Assembly (NCBI RefSeq): GCF_034190915.1
Contig: NW_026947502.1
Location: forward strand, 2,880,785-2,944,784
Source of the DNA: Cavia porcellus
Taxonomy: Eukaryota > Chordata > Mammalia > Rodentia > Caviidae
DNA length: 64,000 nucleotides
Direction: 5' to 3'
In this document: positions 9,540 to 20,429 of the stretch, in pieces
How positions within the stretch are numbered: the stretch's first letter is position 1
Layout: each line of letters starts with the position of its first letter
Notes under the pieces: model-generated
The model's database searches: none
Told to the model about the DNA's origin: nothing
Seen by the model: the letters and a program-made list of their open reading frames with translations, nothing else
Program-made: the position numbers and the translations under genes

Positions 9540-12295
9540 ACTTTAACCACTTAGCCATCAGCTATATAAACGTTAGCCTGGGTATAAGATGAAACCTTAT
9601 GTGATTAGTCAAATCTCCACCCAGAGCCATCTGTTTCCTGAAGATAACTGTTTTATTTAGAAGTTGTTAAAGAAAGAAGTTGTTTTAGTCTTTCAGTCTA
9701 AGATGTGAAGGAAAACGCGTTTATGCTTTGAGCTTTCTTCAGCCTGGAGCAACTTATTTTACACATACTTGTCCACCGTCCCTTTTTGCACTTAACGTAC
9801 TCTCCAGATGACACCACACGGTGCTCCCTGCGCACGGCTGGGGTTGTGGGGCATCTCTTCAGGGGTGAGCCCCGGTAAGGGCCACCTGAGCTGCTTACAG
9901 TCTCGTCCCAGCTCACAGCGCTGCACTGACTACCTTTCGGCTCATGCCCTCTCCTGAGAACTCTACTTTCACTGTATAGCGATCGCAAGTGGGATTACTG
10001 GGTCAAATACACGTGTAACCTTCGGGGTGCACGGCCCTCCTTGCCAGCCTTCCTGGCTGCAGGCCGCTGCCCCTCCTGCAGGGAAGGTGCCCTTGACCTC
10101 AGCTCACCGCCTCCCTAAGGACACCGTGGAGTTACAAGGCCTCGGGATCCTCTGGTCACCCTGAAGGAGAAATCTGTCTGCTGTAAGCGATGTCTGCCCA
10201 GGGGATGACCACAGTCCTTTCTGCCCTCTGGGGGCTCCCACCTCCGGCTCCCCGCTCCCTCCTGGCTGTCCAGGCTCTGCACAGCCCTCCTCTCCCCCTC
10301 ACCCCTCCCATAGCGGACTCCACACTGTAATCTGTGGCACAGATCCCACCCCCTGTGTAGGTTACAGTCCCTACCTGACAAAGCTGGACCAGGTAACTAA
10401 AATTGCAAACTGCCATTTTTGAATCACTGGTGTTGATTTGAGCTGAGTTTTTGTTTTGCTTTGTTTGGTTTTTGGTCTCTGACACAGGGTCTCACTGTGC
10501 AGTTCAGGCTGGCCTTAAACTCACTTTGTAGCCCAGGCTGGCCTGCAACTTGCTCCCACCCTCCTGCCTCGGCCTCCGGAGTGCTGGGATGAGAGGCAAG
10601 GGCCAGCATACATGGCTTTCAGCTCATTTTTCTGCCATAACACCATCTCCAGGACTCACAGCTTACAAAATGCCAGCTTCTCTCAGCCGCCATAGACAAA
10701 TCAAAGCTTGCTGCTTCTCCTGGTTGTGCTCGCTTTCTTACTCATGCTGTCTACAAAAAGTCTGCTGTCCTGTTTGCCACCACCTTCCTCCCAGAAACAG
10801 CTGCTGCCCAGACACCAGCTGCAGACACAAAACAGCAAAAGCTCGCCTCCTTCTCTTGCAGGAAAACTCTCACCAAACCAAACCCGAAGGAAGACCCTTT
10901 GCACCAAGGAGAGAAGAGGGCGCCATGTAAGCTTTACACCAGCAGACTGTTGGATCTTCACAGCAGCTACGGGATAATTCCTCAAAGGCAACAGGGCTGA
11001 GTTAGGGAGAGTCAGTTTACATGCAATTTAGAAGTGGGAGGTTTAAAACAAGTGACAAAGCGTCACATAGCTGCTTAGGTACATTGAGGCCTATATTGGC
11101 AGGCAGGCTGGTCTGGAAACAAAGGAATTGTTCATCATGTTACAGAGTCACTGGGGCACGGGGGAGCAGCCCTTACAGAGTGAGCACAGGGAAGTCATTA
11201 CCATGACATGGAGCATTCCGGGGAGGGCCCTTGGGTTAGTCCAGGGCGCCTTAAGGTACACAAATTACTGTGACTCAGCGCTCATCAGAGGTGCGCAGCT
11301 GGGCTTGGACACCGTCAAGGTCAGTTGAATTCAGCAGAAACAGGAGGACACAGAAAAGCGGTCAGAGATTTCTAATTGATCATGAAATATCTATAAGTTT
11401 GATGTCTTATAAATGTGTTTCTACATGATAATTGTGGCCGAACACATCCTCTTCTAATTTTGCAAAGGAAGGAGTGACTGGCTGGTGACCGCAGAACACA
11501 GGCAGCAGTCTGTGTACAATCCAGAGCAGGAGAAGCTCAGTGGGGTGCACAGGGCCCCAGAGGGGAGAGTGGATTCCCCAGGACAGGGAGCAGTGCAATT
11601 TAGGTCCTGACACTGTGGAATGTGCTGAGCAGCCTTTTCCCTGAGACAGCCTGCAGCTTGTCAGTGTGAGTGGACAGGAAGAGGGGCAGCATGTGGAGCA
11701 GCACCCCAGTGGGCACCCCGTTGTACTGCAAATGGACATCGTGTGAACTTCTCCGATCTTATTCTCGGGGAATGCGTGATGGGGTTGCGGGAGATGGATT
11801 TTCTCAGAACAAGAACAAGAACAGTTATTGGGCAGCCTCGGAGGGAGATGATCTGACTTATCGGAAAGTAAGTCTCCACACGGGGGTCCATGTGCTTTGG
11901 GGCGTGGGATCTGGGAAGAATTTTCCATGAGTTTCACACCAGCAGTGAAAGAAGTGGTGGGATTTTCACAGCGTATTCCTGGGTGCTGGGTCCCAGTCCT
12001 CTCCCCCGATGGCCAGATGAGCCTTTTACAGGCTGGGACTTTAGGGGTGCGATTTGCATCATTGTTTGCGGCAATGCGCACTCTGTGGAGGCTTTGAAGG
12101 AAGCACTCATTGTGCTCAGAAATGAAAACCACCCAAATGAGGCCTCTGTGTTTACAAACGCCTGTGTAACTCCACTGGGGCTGCCAAATAGCCCACAGTA
12201 CTGGGTTCTGTCACTTTTCTGTTGGCAGCAGCTTTGAATGTGAGAAACCATTTTCTAGAAATTCACCCATAAATTAGATTTTGCAGTTTTTCAGA
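9540..12295. other. IRG-1 3' flank, duplicon sequence, no gene
   Basis: Contains a B1 at 10470-10605 and segments shared with the flank of IRG-3. The clearest is 12210-12290, matching 41430-41520 (cacccataaattagattttgc). Frames are short. No supported gene. Confidence 0.5.
10470..10605 (-). mobile_element. B1-type SINE
   Basis: Contains cagggtctcactgtgcagtt, caggctggcctt and ggagtgctgggatgagaggc, the minus strand of a 7SL-derived B1. Confidence 0.8.
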
Positions 12296-12299
12296 TAGG

Positions 12300-12720
12300 G
12301 AAGAAATGGTTTCTTTATTCTACTTTTTTTCTAAAATTATATTGTAAGGAGAACAAAACCAAACAAAATAAAACAAAAGAAAGCCAATCAAAGCAGTGAA
12401 AGTGATAGAATACTTCCAAACAGGATAATAGGGAATGAACAATAGCTACCATAATCCCTTATTTTTGCCTTCAAATTTGCTGCCCATACCATCAGACATA
12501 CTAAAATCTAGTAAAATAGAACACCATAAACCCAATCAAAACAGAACATTGAAGAAAACAAAACAATAAAATGAAACAAAACAGTGAGAATATTGAATAT
12601 TGATTTCAAGAACAAGACAAAAAGAAATCCCCCATGGTTGCTATATTGCATATTGTTATCCTCTAAATAGACCCTGACTACTGGCTTTAGGCCTGCAGAG
12701 TCAGTAAGAATACGAGAATT
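12300..12720 (-). mobile_element. HAL1/L1 3' end fragment
   Basis: AT-rich sequence matching 16380-16730 (gaatattgaat, gaaatccccc) and resembling the 3' untranslated parts of the HAL1-like elements. The orientation places its 3' end at 12300. Confidence 0.5.
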
Positions 12721-13495
12721 AAGTTGCTTTTGCACCTCAGTTGCTCTCAGCTCGGCCTGTGTTCCTCCAAGTCAGCCAGGAGCTTTTCGGTGGAGGCCGA
12801 GGGCGGCTCTCCCTGTTCCCCAGCCTGCGCATCCTCTGGCTCACGGGGAGCAGGGATTGGGGTCTTGTTTCTCTTCCTGGGCACTGCATGGCTGCTGCTG
12901 CTGCTGCTGGTTCCTTGTTTCTAATTTAATTTCATTTCTTATATGAAAGTTTAGGCACTTTTATCTAAGGAAATTTTGTAGCTTTCCTTATTTTTAATGA
13001 ACTTTTAATATTATCTTCCTTTCTCTTATTCCCTAATTTCTCATGCTCAGTCACAAAGTATGCCACGTTAGCAACCCAGCAGCGCCGGGGTGTCCAGTGT
13101 GAGCCCCCAGCGTGGGGTTCCCGCCTTTGCCCTCACAGTCTCATGCATGAAAGTTTGACCTCGGTACTGTTTCTCTCGCGTGACACATTACACAACTTTT
13201 AGTTCATTATGGTTCATATTTACCCAAGAAAATGCTAACCCAAAGGAACTAAGGAGCACAGCCGCCAATATTAATTGTCCCACTGGTGACCAGAGTGTGT
13301 ACATTTGTAGCAGAATGTCAGGAACACGGAAAACACGCTCTGTACACACCCACTCACAGATATTTGGGAAGTCCTGCCAATGTGCCTGGCAAGTTCTTAC
13401 TGTTGGATCTTCAGTAAGAGGGGCCCAGGGTGTGACGTGGCCAGCAGACAGTGAGATGTTCTGTCCTCTTAGCGTGAAATCTCAGATTGCTGTGC

Positions 13496-13501
13496 TTTAT
13501 T
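13496..13501 (-). terminator. Candidate polyadenylation signal of IRG-1
   Basis: TTTATT on the plus strand gives AATAAA on the minus strand, about 120 bp after the IRG-1 stop codon. Confidence 0.4.
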
Positions 13502-13620
13502 ACTGTATTACCCCGCCGCCTGCCTCAGGGAGCCCTGAGCCATCTTCCCAGAGTCCAGAGCCAGGAGAGCCGGGGGGCTAAGGCAGGGGCCGGCTGCCTC
13601 AGTTTCCTTTTGTAGCCACC

Positions 13621-14874
13621 TTAAGAGCTGGCAGAGGCACCAAAAAGATGTATTTTTTCAAGCAGAGCTTTTGCATCCTTTGCCACGATGTCAAGGAAGT
13701 GATATTGCAAACAAAAGACCATTGTAAAGTAAAGGCCAGAGACAAAAAATTCTCCTGCTAAATTAGCTGACTCAATAACCTGGCTCATCTGTTCCACTAA
13801 GGATTCATCACCCTCAGCAGACAGCAGGTGGGGAGATTGGAGGTTTGCCTTGATGACCTCCACGGACACGTGCAAAGTCTTGGCCACCTTTTCTAGTGAC
13901 GCATCATCCAGCCTGAAGTAAGACCTGTACTGGACTAAGCTCTCCTCCAGCCTCTCTATGTCTTTGTCACTGATGTGACCCGTGAAGGGCTTGGTGGCTA
14001 CAGCTCCAAACTTCAGAGCCTGCATAAACATCATCTGCTTCAGGGCATCTGTCTTCCGATCGATGGCAGCTTCGGTGACACTGGGCAGGCACTGCATGAG
14101 GACGTGGCGCTTCTGAGCAGGCACGTCCGTCACAAGGGTGCTCTGCAGCTCAGGGAAGTCGTATTCATGTGGATGAAGGCTGGAAATTAAGAATATTTTA
14201 CTGGCTGTCACTTGTGCCTCCCGCAGTTTTTTCTCACAGTCACGTGATATCACTCGGAGGATGTTGTCCTTATTAAAGGTTGTAGGCTTAGCGACCTCCT
14301 CATTGGCTAACTCAGTATCAATTTTTGTCCTAACAAAATAGAAGTTCTTCTTCATTTTTGCAATAGCTTTGGCCAACTGTGCATCATTGTCTTTGAAGCG
14401 GGTGGCAGAAACGATCAGGAAAAAGTCATATTCAGCGAACTTCACTTTCTGCAGGTAAGTTTCTGGAGGGCAGTTGGTGGTCCCCAGGCCAGGCAGGTCC
14501 CATATCGACACACTAGGAAACCTTGGGTGTCTGTATTCAGTTCTCTCCATGGTGGTCTCTGTTGGCCCAGTTGGAGCAGAACCTTCCTCTTCATTCCCCA
14601 TGTCCCGCAGGGCATTGATCAGAGTGGACTTTCCTGTTCCACTCTCCCCTGTCACTGCAATGCTCAGTGGAGCATTTTTGATGTCTTTCAAAGCAGAGCT
14701 AACTATAGAAACTGCTTTCGGAACGTCCCCCTTCTCCAGAAAGTACTGAATCAACACCTTGGCTTCCTCTGAGAGGACTTTGCTTTCCTGCTTGAAATTT
14801 TTAAAATACTCGTTGAAGCTGGAGGCTAAGGTCTTACTCTCTGTGCTGGAGTCTGCGGAAAACAGTTGGCCCAT
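13621..14874 (-). CDS. IIGP1-like: IRG-1: IRGA-type interferon-inducible p47 GTPase, intact
   Basis: A 417-residue immunity-related GTPase in a single exon, the usual length and structure of the family. It starts MGQLFS, as mouse Irga6 does, giving an N-terminal myristoylation glycine. G1 is GESGTGKST (76-84), G3 is DLPG (126-129) and G4 is TKID (183-186). Switch I keeps threonines at 102 and 108, the positions phosphorylated by Toxoplasma kinases in mouse Irga6. The helical C-terminal domain is complete. Family members are GTP-dependent, oligomerise on parasitophorous vacuole membranes and are induced by interferon gamma. The coding exon begins at 14895 after a TTTTTTCTAG acceptor and is joined to a 5' exon ending at 19423. 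The GKS P-loop makes it an effector-type IRG. Exact orthology within the IRGA group is uncertain. Confidence 0.93.
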   Translation of the reverse strand: MGQLFSADSSTESKTLASSFNEYFKNFKQESKVLSEEAKVLIQYFLEKGDVPKAVSIVSSALKDIKNAPLSIAVTGESGTGKSTLINALRDMGNEEEGSAPTGPTETTMERTEYRHPRFPSVSIWDLPGLGTTNCPPETYLQKVKFAEYDFFLIVSATRFKDNDAQLAKAIAKMKKNFYFVRTKIDTELANEEVAKPTTFNKDNILRVISRDCEKKLREAQVTASKIFLISSLHPHEYDFPELQSTLVTDVPAQKRHVLMQCLPSVTEAAIDRKTDALKQMMFMQALKFGAVATKPFTGHISDKDIERLEESLVQYRSYFRLDDASLEKVAKTLHVSVEVIKANLQSPHLLSAEGDESLVEQMSQVIESANLAGEFFVSGLYFTMVFCLQYHFLDIVAKDAKALLEKIHLFGASASS

Positions 14875-14895
14875 GGTTGTGAGCCGTCCAGGACT
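14875..14895 (-). other. 5' end of IRG-1 coding exon (splice acceptor)
   Basis: On the minus strand a pyrimidine tract and TTCTAG precede AGTCCTGGAC and then the start codon. IRG-2, IRG-4 and Irgd have acceptors in the same relative place. Confidence 0.75.
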
Positions 14896-15695
14896 CTAGA
14901 AAAAAAGACACAGTGGGAAGGTCAAGGTGGGCACAGCGGGAAGACCTCAGCTTTCCTGTCAGGATGCGGCAGCACCTCAGTCCAGGTTCCACACTGTGGC
15001 TGGGAAGGGCTTCCTCGAGGTGTGACCAGGACACCTGGCTTGGGTGCAGTCACCCCTTCTGCAGACTCTTTCTTTGTCTTGGAGTTCCCTGCACCTTAAA
15101 GAGTTTCCTCATGAATTTAATATCTGATTTTCCGTTCAAGCACTTTTACGTTTTGTTCAGTTTGCTTTGGTTATTTCTGTTTTCAGGAAATTATCTTGTT
15201 AATATGGCAGCCCATCTACAAAGGCAGCAGTAGACCTGGCATCAAACCACTACACAACAGTATCTGGTTTCAAGACTACAAAGCTATCGTCATGACAGTG
15301 CAAAGCTCATGAGAGAACAGGCAGACAGAGAAAAGCACCACAGTCAAATCCAGACAGAGAGTCCCATAAACGTACTCCCCTGATCTTAGTCTAATGGTCA
15401 CAGCAATGCAATGAAGCAAGGATGTTCCTTCAGAAAAAGTGCCTATCGACCAGACAGCCATGTGTTCACCCGTCACATAAATTAAGGTTTGTCACATAAA
15501 TTATAGACTTGAATTTAACAAACAAAGTGAAATCCAGTGACCTGGAGAATGGAGATGATTTTTAGATATACCATGAAATCCATTCATGAAAGATCTCATT
15601 GGTAATGTGGACTGCCTTAAAATAAAAAATATTATGGAAGACAGTATCAAGAGAATCAAGGGACAAATCCACAGACTTGCGTAAAAATATTTGTG

Positions 15696-15836
15696 AGAGA
15701 ATTGGGAGTGGTGGCTCGTGCCTGAAACCCTGTCACGGGGTGGGGACGAGGGCGGTGGGGGAGGCTGAGGCCTAAAGAGCACAAGGACTGTCGCAGCCTG
15801 GGAAACTCAGCAAGGCCCTTTCTCAAAACAAAAAGG
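15696..15836 (+). mobile_element. B1/dID-like SINE shared by the duplicons
   Basis: Contains gtggtggctcgtgcctgaa and cagcctgggaaactcagcaa. SINEs of this kind sit at corresponding places in the L1 of units 2 and 3 (about 26210 and 44355). Confidence 0.55.
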
Positions 15837-16339
15837 ACTGGGGAGGCAGCTTGGTGCAAGCTTTCTGGGTTCCAGTTTCTAAATTACAAATGCTCATCTG
15901 GTGAAGAACTATAGTACAAAATGCACAAAGATCTTTGAAATGGAAAAATAAGAAAATGAACAATATGAGTAAAAGCAGACCAAGGGTGATAGCAGAGACC
16001 TCATGAGAGAAGATGTCCACAGAGAAATGCAGCCCGGCTCTCACCGTGAGAGACATGGGAAAGAGAACAGTGAGGAGAAACCGCAACCCAGCAGTCCGGA
16101 CCCTGACAGCAGCAAATGCTGGCCAGGATGTGGGGCCACGGGAGGGACCCCACCCTGGTGGGCATTCAGAATGGTACGTCCGCTTTGCAAGATGGCTCGG
16201 CAGGTTTGTAGAAAAGGAAATACAGTTAGTATTCAGGGCCCTGATATTTACACAAAGTGGTTGAGAACTTTTGTTCACACAAAAACTTGTACACTGATGC
16301 TTCTAGAAGCTTTGGCAGAAAGCTAAACCTTGAAATCAG

Positions 16340-16730
16340 CAAGGCTTTTCTTTTTTTTTTTTTTTTGCTGTTTGTAATCTTGCATCTTTTTTTTTTTTTA
16401 ATTTTATTTTGAAAGTATACAACACAAAGTCAGAATAAAGCCCACTAAATCCTACAGTGAAATTGGTATAGAACTTCACAGCAGGTTACCGGGATAACAG
16501 TAATAGGTATCACAGTATATTTTGTTATCTTTATAATAGTTGTTCTTTCAATCCCGTATATCAAATTGAGATGAAATACAGAACACTATAGAACTTATCA
16601 AAACAGAATATTGAATAGATTCAATATTCTATTTTGGGAAAGCAGTACCATTAATCAGAAAAGAGCAAAACAGTAATAAAAATACTTGCCTTCAAAGAAA
16701 TGGTAGAAGGAAATCCCCCTTATTTGCTAT
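16340..16730 (-). mobile_element. HAL1/L1 3' end fragment
   Basis: Begins with T-runs on the plus strand (A-tail complement) and continues AT-rich, matching 12300-12720. Present only in the IRG-1 intron. Confidence 0.5.
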
Positions 16731-17499
16731 GGTCAGCCTCCCAGGAGATGCTCAGATTTCTGGTTCCCATTTGCTAATGGGCGGGGCGGGGGGGAGGAGA
16801 AGGAGGATCAGGGAAGTGGGATATTTGACTCTAGGCCATGTAGCAGTAGGTTCACTATTGCTAAGCAGGGAGGCAGCATGGTCATTTGTTTTCACAGCGT
16901 CCTCAGTTCCAACATGGCATGGATCTCAGGAGACACTGCTGGTTCTCCCCCTGGAAGGGCTGCAGTCTGCCACCCTGCCTCAGCTTACCAGGGAGGGGAC
17001 AAAGCAGCAAGGCTTTTCTGCAGTTACTAAACGGCTTAATGGTTGGGGCCTGCTCTGGACATGGGACTGCTGTTTAGTTACAGAGAGGAAGGAGTCATTA
17101 CACCACGAATGGACTTGAAGGAAGCTAAAGCTCGAATGCACGTTGGAAAATGAAAGAAGCCACGAGACTCCACGCTGTGCAGGGCCAATTCCATGACCTT
17201 CTGGACAAGGCAGAATAATGGAAGAGCCTGAAATGCCTTGGCTGTCAGGGACTGAGGGTGATGCTATAGGAGTGGACACGAGGCATTGTACGCTTCTCCA
17301 GGCCTTGACTGCACCAACAGGAGCCAGCCCTGAATTCTTGATTTTAGGTGATTATGGCATGTCAGTGTGGCTCATCTGTTGTCACAAATGCACCACTCTG
17401 CAGGACGGTGTGGAAATGGGGAGACTAAGCACACGCAGAGAGAGCGGGTACACGGGTGTCCCTTCCCTTCTGTCTGAAACTGAAGCTGCTCTAAAGAAT

Positions 17500-19400
17500 A
17501 AAATCATACAAAGAAACTAGAGAGCCGCTGGACTGTCCTCTTGGCACATTCACAGGCCAGCCCACCTGTGCTGGAGCCCACTCCTCTGCAGACCGCAGCT
17601 GGTGCAATAAAGGGGCCAATGGCCAGGCGGGGACAGAGGCCAGAAGGGGACTGATGAGGGCAGAGAGTATCAGGAGAAGACGAGGTGTGAGCAAAGACTG
17701 CAGGAGGGGCAGGAGAGGGTGCTCTGTGACGGGAGGCAGGCCAAGGAGGTCCCTCTGTCACCTTCCCTGATGTCCACAGTGGACTGTACCTGGTACCAGG
17801 GTCCCCCGTGCCTCAGCCTTTTGACAACAGAACACTTATCCCCGAAGTCCAGCACAAGGAAGAACCATAATAATGCATGATGTGGAAAACTCGTGCCCTG
17901 ATCCTCACAGAGAGAAAGTGAGAAGTTTTATAGCAAGAAGCAAGAAGGCTCAAGTGAAGGTTAATATCCAGGCCAAAGACAGGCCGAAGCAATGCCCTGG
18001 ACAACAGTGTGGGATCAGATCCTTCTCCAGAGGCCTGTGAAGTCAAGTACTGCAGCCCAGGAGGGCAGGAGGGAGCAAGGACACTTTCCTGAGTGGGTAC
18101 ATAAGATGTAGTTTGGTGTCTACAGCAATGATGGAAGCATTTTCTAAGCAAGGGGCTGGGGAAGCCCTGGTGTCACCAGGATGGTGAGTGACCGCTTAGC
18201 CACTAAGGGACATGGAGTTGGTGCGACGGGCTCCTTTTCACGTAAATAGAGGGGAAACCTTGCCAGCTAGAAGCTAGAGAGGCCTCCCTTTGGTATGTGT
18301 AAAGCAGCTCCCTAGAGCTCCTTTGAGAAATAAAGTGTTTTACAGTATACAGCCAGCAAGCCTGAGAGCTAGACAGCCACCGCAACCAAAGGGGAACCGA
18401 CTAGGGGCACCTCAGGAACGACACACGTTGGCTCAGTGCTGGGCGTTTCCAGGGGATGTCAGTGGGGAGGACACGTGGGAGGGCACGGGCGTGTGTGCGG
18501 AGGCTGGTCCTGAAGAACTGAGCAGACAGGGAGAGTGGGGGTCCAGTGCCAGGAACTGGAGGAAACAGAGGTGGACATCCAACTCTGCCCCTGTGCGAAT
18601 GTCAGCCACACAACACCCATGCTGCTGTGCTCTCTCCCACATCATTTCACAGTGCTTATGACTACTTCCTTCTCAACAGTCCACTTGTGGCAGCTGGGCA
18701 GAGCACTTCGCAAGGTGCCTGTCCCCTCGTCCTAGAGCCATTCAGATGCACTCACGGAGTGTGAGGTGGAGAGAGACTGGGGAGAGGGGGAGGAGGATTT
18801 ATTAAGGGCCTTGAGTGAATATGCATACATAAATCCTCCTGGCATCCTGGTGGCTGAGCAAGACCATTCTAAGGGTCCTCCAAGTCACATGAAGGATCAA
18901 GGACTCTGATAGGTTGTGTCCTAACTGTGATCTAATCCTTAGCAAATCAAGGTCAGGGCTGGGATCCAAGGGAAATTCCCCTGTAAGTGCAGAGCTCTTT
19001 AGCAAGAGCCAAAGGCCAAGGCAGCATTTGGTGGGGAGAGGTCCATCCAGGGATTGGAGTAGAGCACATGGGCCCTCAGCCAGCACCTCTGGTTTGATGA
19101 GAGCCCTCTGCTCTGATTGAGTGTCTAGGTGTGAGTCGGGGATGTGTGGTGCCAGAGGTTCTCGGTGAAGGCCCTGCCCGCTGACCCTGCTGTCTTTCAC
19201 AGGGTCCTTCAGCAGTGTAAGGGGGAAGCCTGTCTGTGACTGCTGCCTGACAGTATCCAAATGCTTGCACTGTCTGTGTGGTTTATAGCTGTCCATGTAC
19301 CACCCCTCCTCAGCTTGCGTACCCCTTACAGCCCAAACTGACCAAACATTTCTTTCCCCCTCACACCCACTGAGCTACCTATTCTTAGGTCTCCAGCAAT
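17500..19400 (-). repeat. Duplicon intron block C, copy 1
   Basis: Non-coding intron of IRG-1. It is paralogous to 33400-35270 (IRG-2) and 44950-46890 (IRG-3), and matches 49640-50955 in inverted orientation with much higher identity. Segments such as gtgtgagcaaagactgcagga recur in the direct copies. No coding frame is conserved among them. Confidence 0.8.
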
Positions 19401-19422
19401 TCCAAAGTATTTTCTCACTCAC

Positions 19423-19650
19423 CAGGTCCTTGGAGAAAACAGGTTTCTGGTGTCAGAGTTGAGCTCCTGAAGTTCAGCCAGAAGAGCCAAATGTACTGTG
19501 TGGGGAAGCCCGGGCACAGGAAATACCTTTTGTCCACACCTGTTCTCCTTGAGCAGGGCAGGGTAGGGCAGGGCAGCGCAGGGCAGGGTAGGGCAAGGCT
19601 CAGGTGGCCAGCACGGAGGCAAACTGTACTGACCTTCAGCACCTTGAGTG
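19423..19650 (-). other. 5' non-coding exon of IRG-1
   Basis: On the minus strand ...TCCAAGGACCTG ends in the donor GTGAGTGAG, with the exon end at 19423. The same exon end and donor occur at 35283, 46907 and (plus strand) 49635. Four-fold conservation of an otherwise non-coding segment with a consensus donor supports a real exon. Its 5' limit is a guess. Confidence 0.75.
19552..19596. repeat. GGGCA/GGGTA pentamer minisatellite
   Basis: About nine pentamer units in or next to the IRG-1 5' exon. The IRG-2 and IRG-3 copies of this position are not expanded. Confidence 0.85.
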
Positions 19651-19761
19651 AAGAGCTGAGGACTTAAATCGGTTCTGGCTCCGCCCTCCTCAGACTGGGA
19701 TCTGGGCAACCCTGGACATGGGAGGAGCTCAAAGTGGAGGGCACTGAGATTCCAGGAACAG

Positions 19762-19772
19762 GAAAGTGAAAC
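19762..19772 (+). promoter_or_regulatory. ISRE in IRG-1 promoter
   Basis: GAAAGTGAAAC matches the interferon-stimulated response element consensus GAAANNGAAAC. It lies upstream of exon 1 and next to a GAS, as in known IRG promoters. Confidence 0.8.
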
Positions 19773-19787
19773 AGCTCTGGAACGTTC

Positions 19788-19796
19788 TTCCTAGAA
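19788..19796. promoter_or_regulatory. GAS element in IRG-1 promoter
   Basis: TTCCTAGAA fits TTCNNNGAA, the STAT1 homodimer site used by interferon gamma. It lies 15 bp from the ISRE. A half-ISRE (GTGAAACTGAG) follows near 19817. Confidence 0.8.
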
Positions 19797-20429
19797 ACAA
19801 AGCCATTTCTAGGTAGTGAAACTGAGGAGCACCGTGGCCACTTACTGTGCTGTTGGGGTGACAGGGAGGGATGTGCACTATTCCCCAGGGCATGGTGTCC
19901 TGGAGACAGAAAGATCAGCCTCAGAGCTCTCAGCTGAGGCAGAATCCAAACTACTGTGTGCAGACACGAGCTAATTCCTGGTCTGATGGCCCTCACACCT
20001 TCCTGTGCAGTGTCACAGATCAGACTCTATGGCAGTGAGGCCACTTCAATAGCACCTGTGATCTGTCACCTGATCCCAGGCACAGAATTTCTGAAAGCCT
20101 TGCAATTTCTATGATGAAGGATGTCTGTCTTCTTTTTTTTTTTTTAAGCATTGGGATTTTTTAGCAATTCTTGAGACTCTAGGGAATAAGACAAAACAAT
20201 TAAAGGATTCGAATTCAACTGTTTCCTAGACTAACTCACTGAAGTGTGGGAACTGCTGTCCTTCCCACTGTGGTGTGGGTGTAAAGGGCTCACTCAGGGC
20301 AGGGTCTGGGGAAACACAGGACTCCACAGCCTCTCCCAGGGGAGCAGCCCCCACCCTCCCGGGATAGGGTGCCATCCTCAGCCTGACAGCTCCAAGGAGA
20401 CTTGGTGTCCCAGAAGTCGAAGTTTTTAA

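Larger units (their letters stand above)
15230..17200 (+). mobile_element. Old degraded L1 (ORF2 end and 3' UTR) in IRG-1 intron
   Basis: Sequence such as aaatgctggccaggatgtgggg resembles the L1 ORF2 end. The same remnant lies in the introns of IRG-2 (25770-27080) and IRG-3 (43830-44900). It therefore predates the duplications. It is interrupted here by a SINE and by a HAL1 3' fragment. Confidence 0.6.

Noticed and set aside
11407..12132. 241-codon minus-strand open frame
   Set aside because: No start context, no family resemblance, low-complexity Cys/Ser-rich content typical of chance frames, and not kept in the paralogous flanks.
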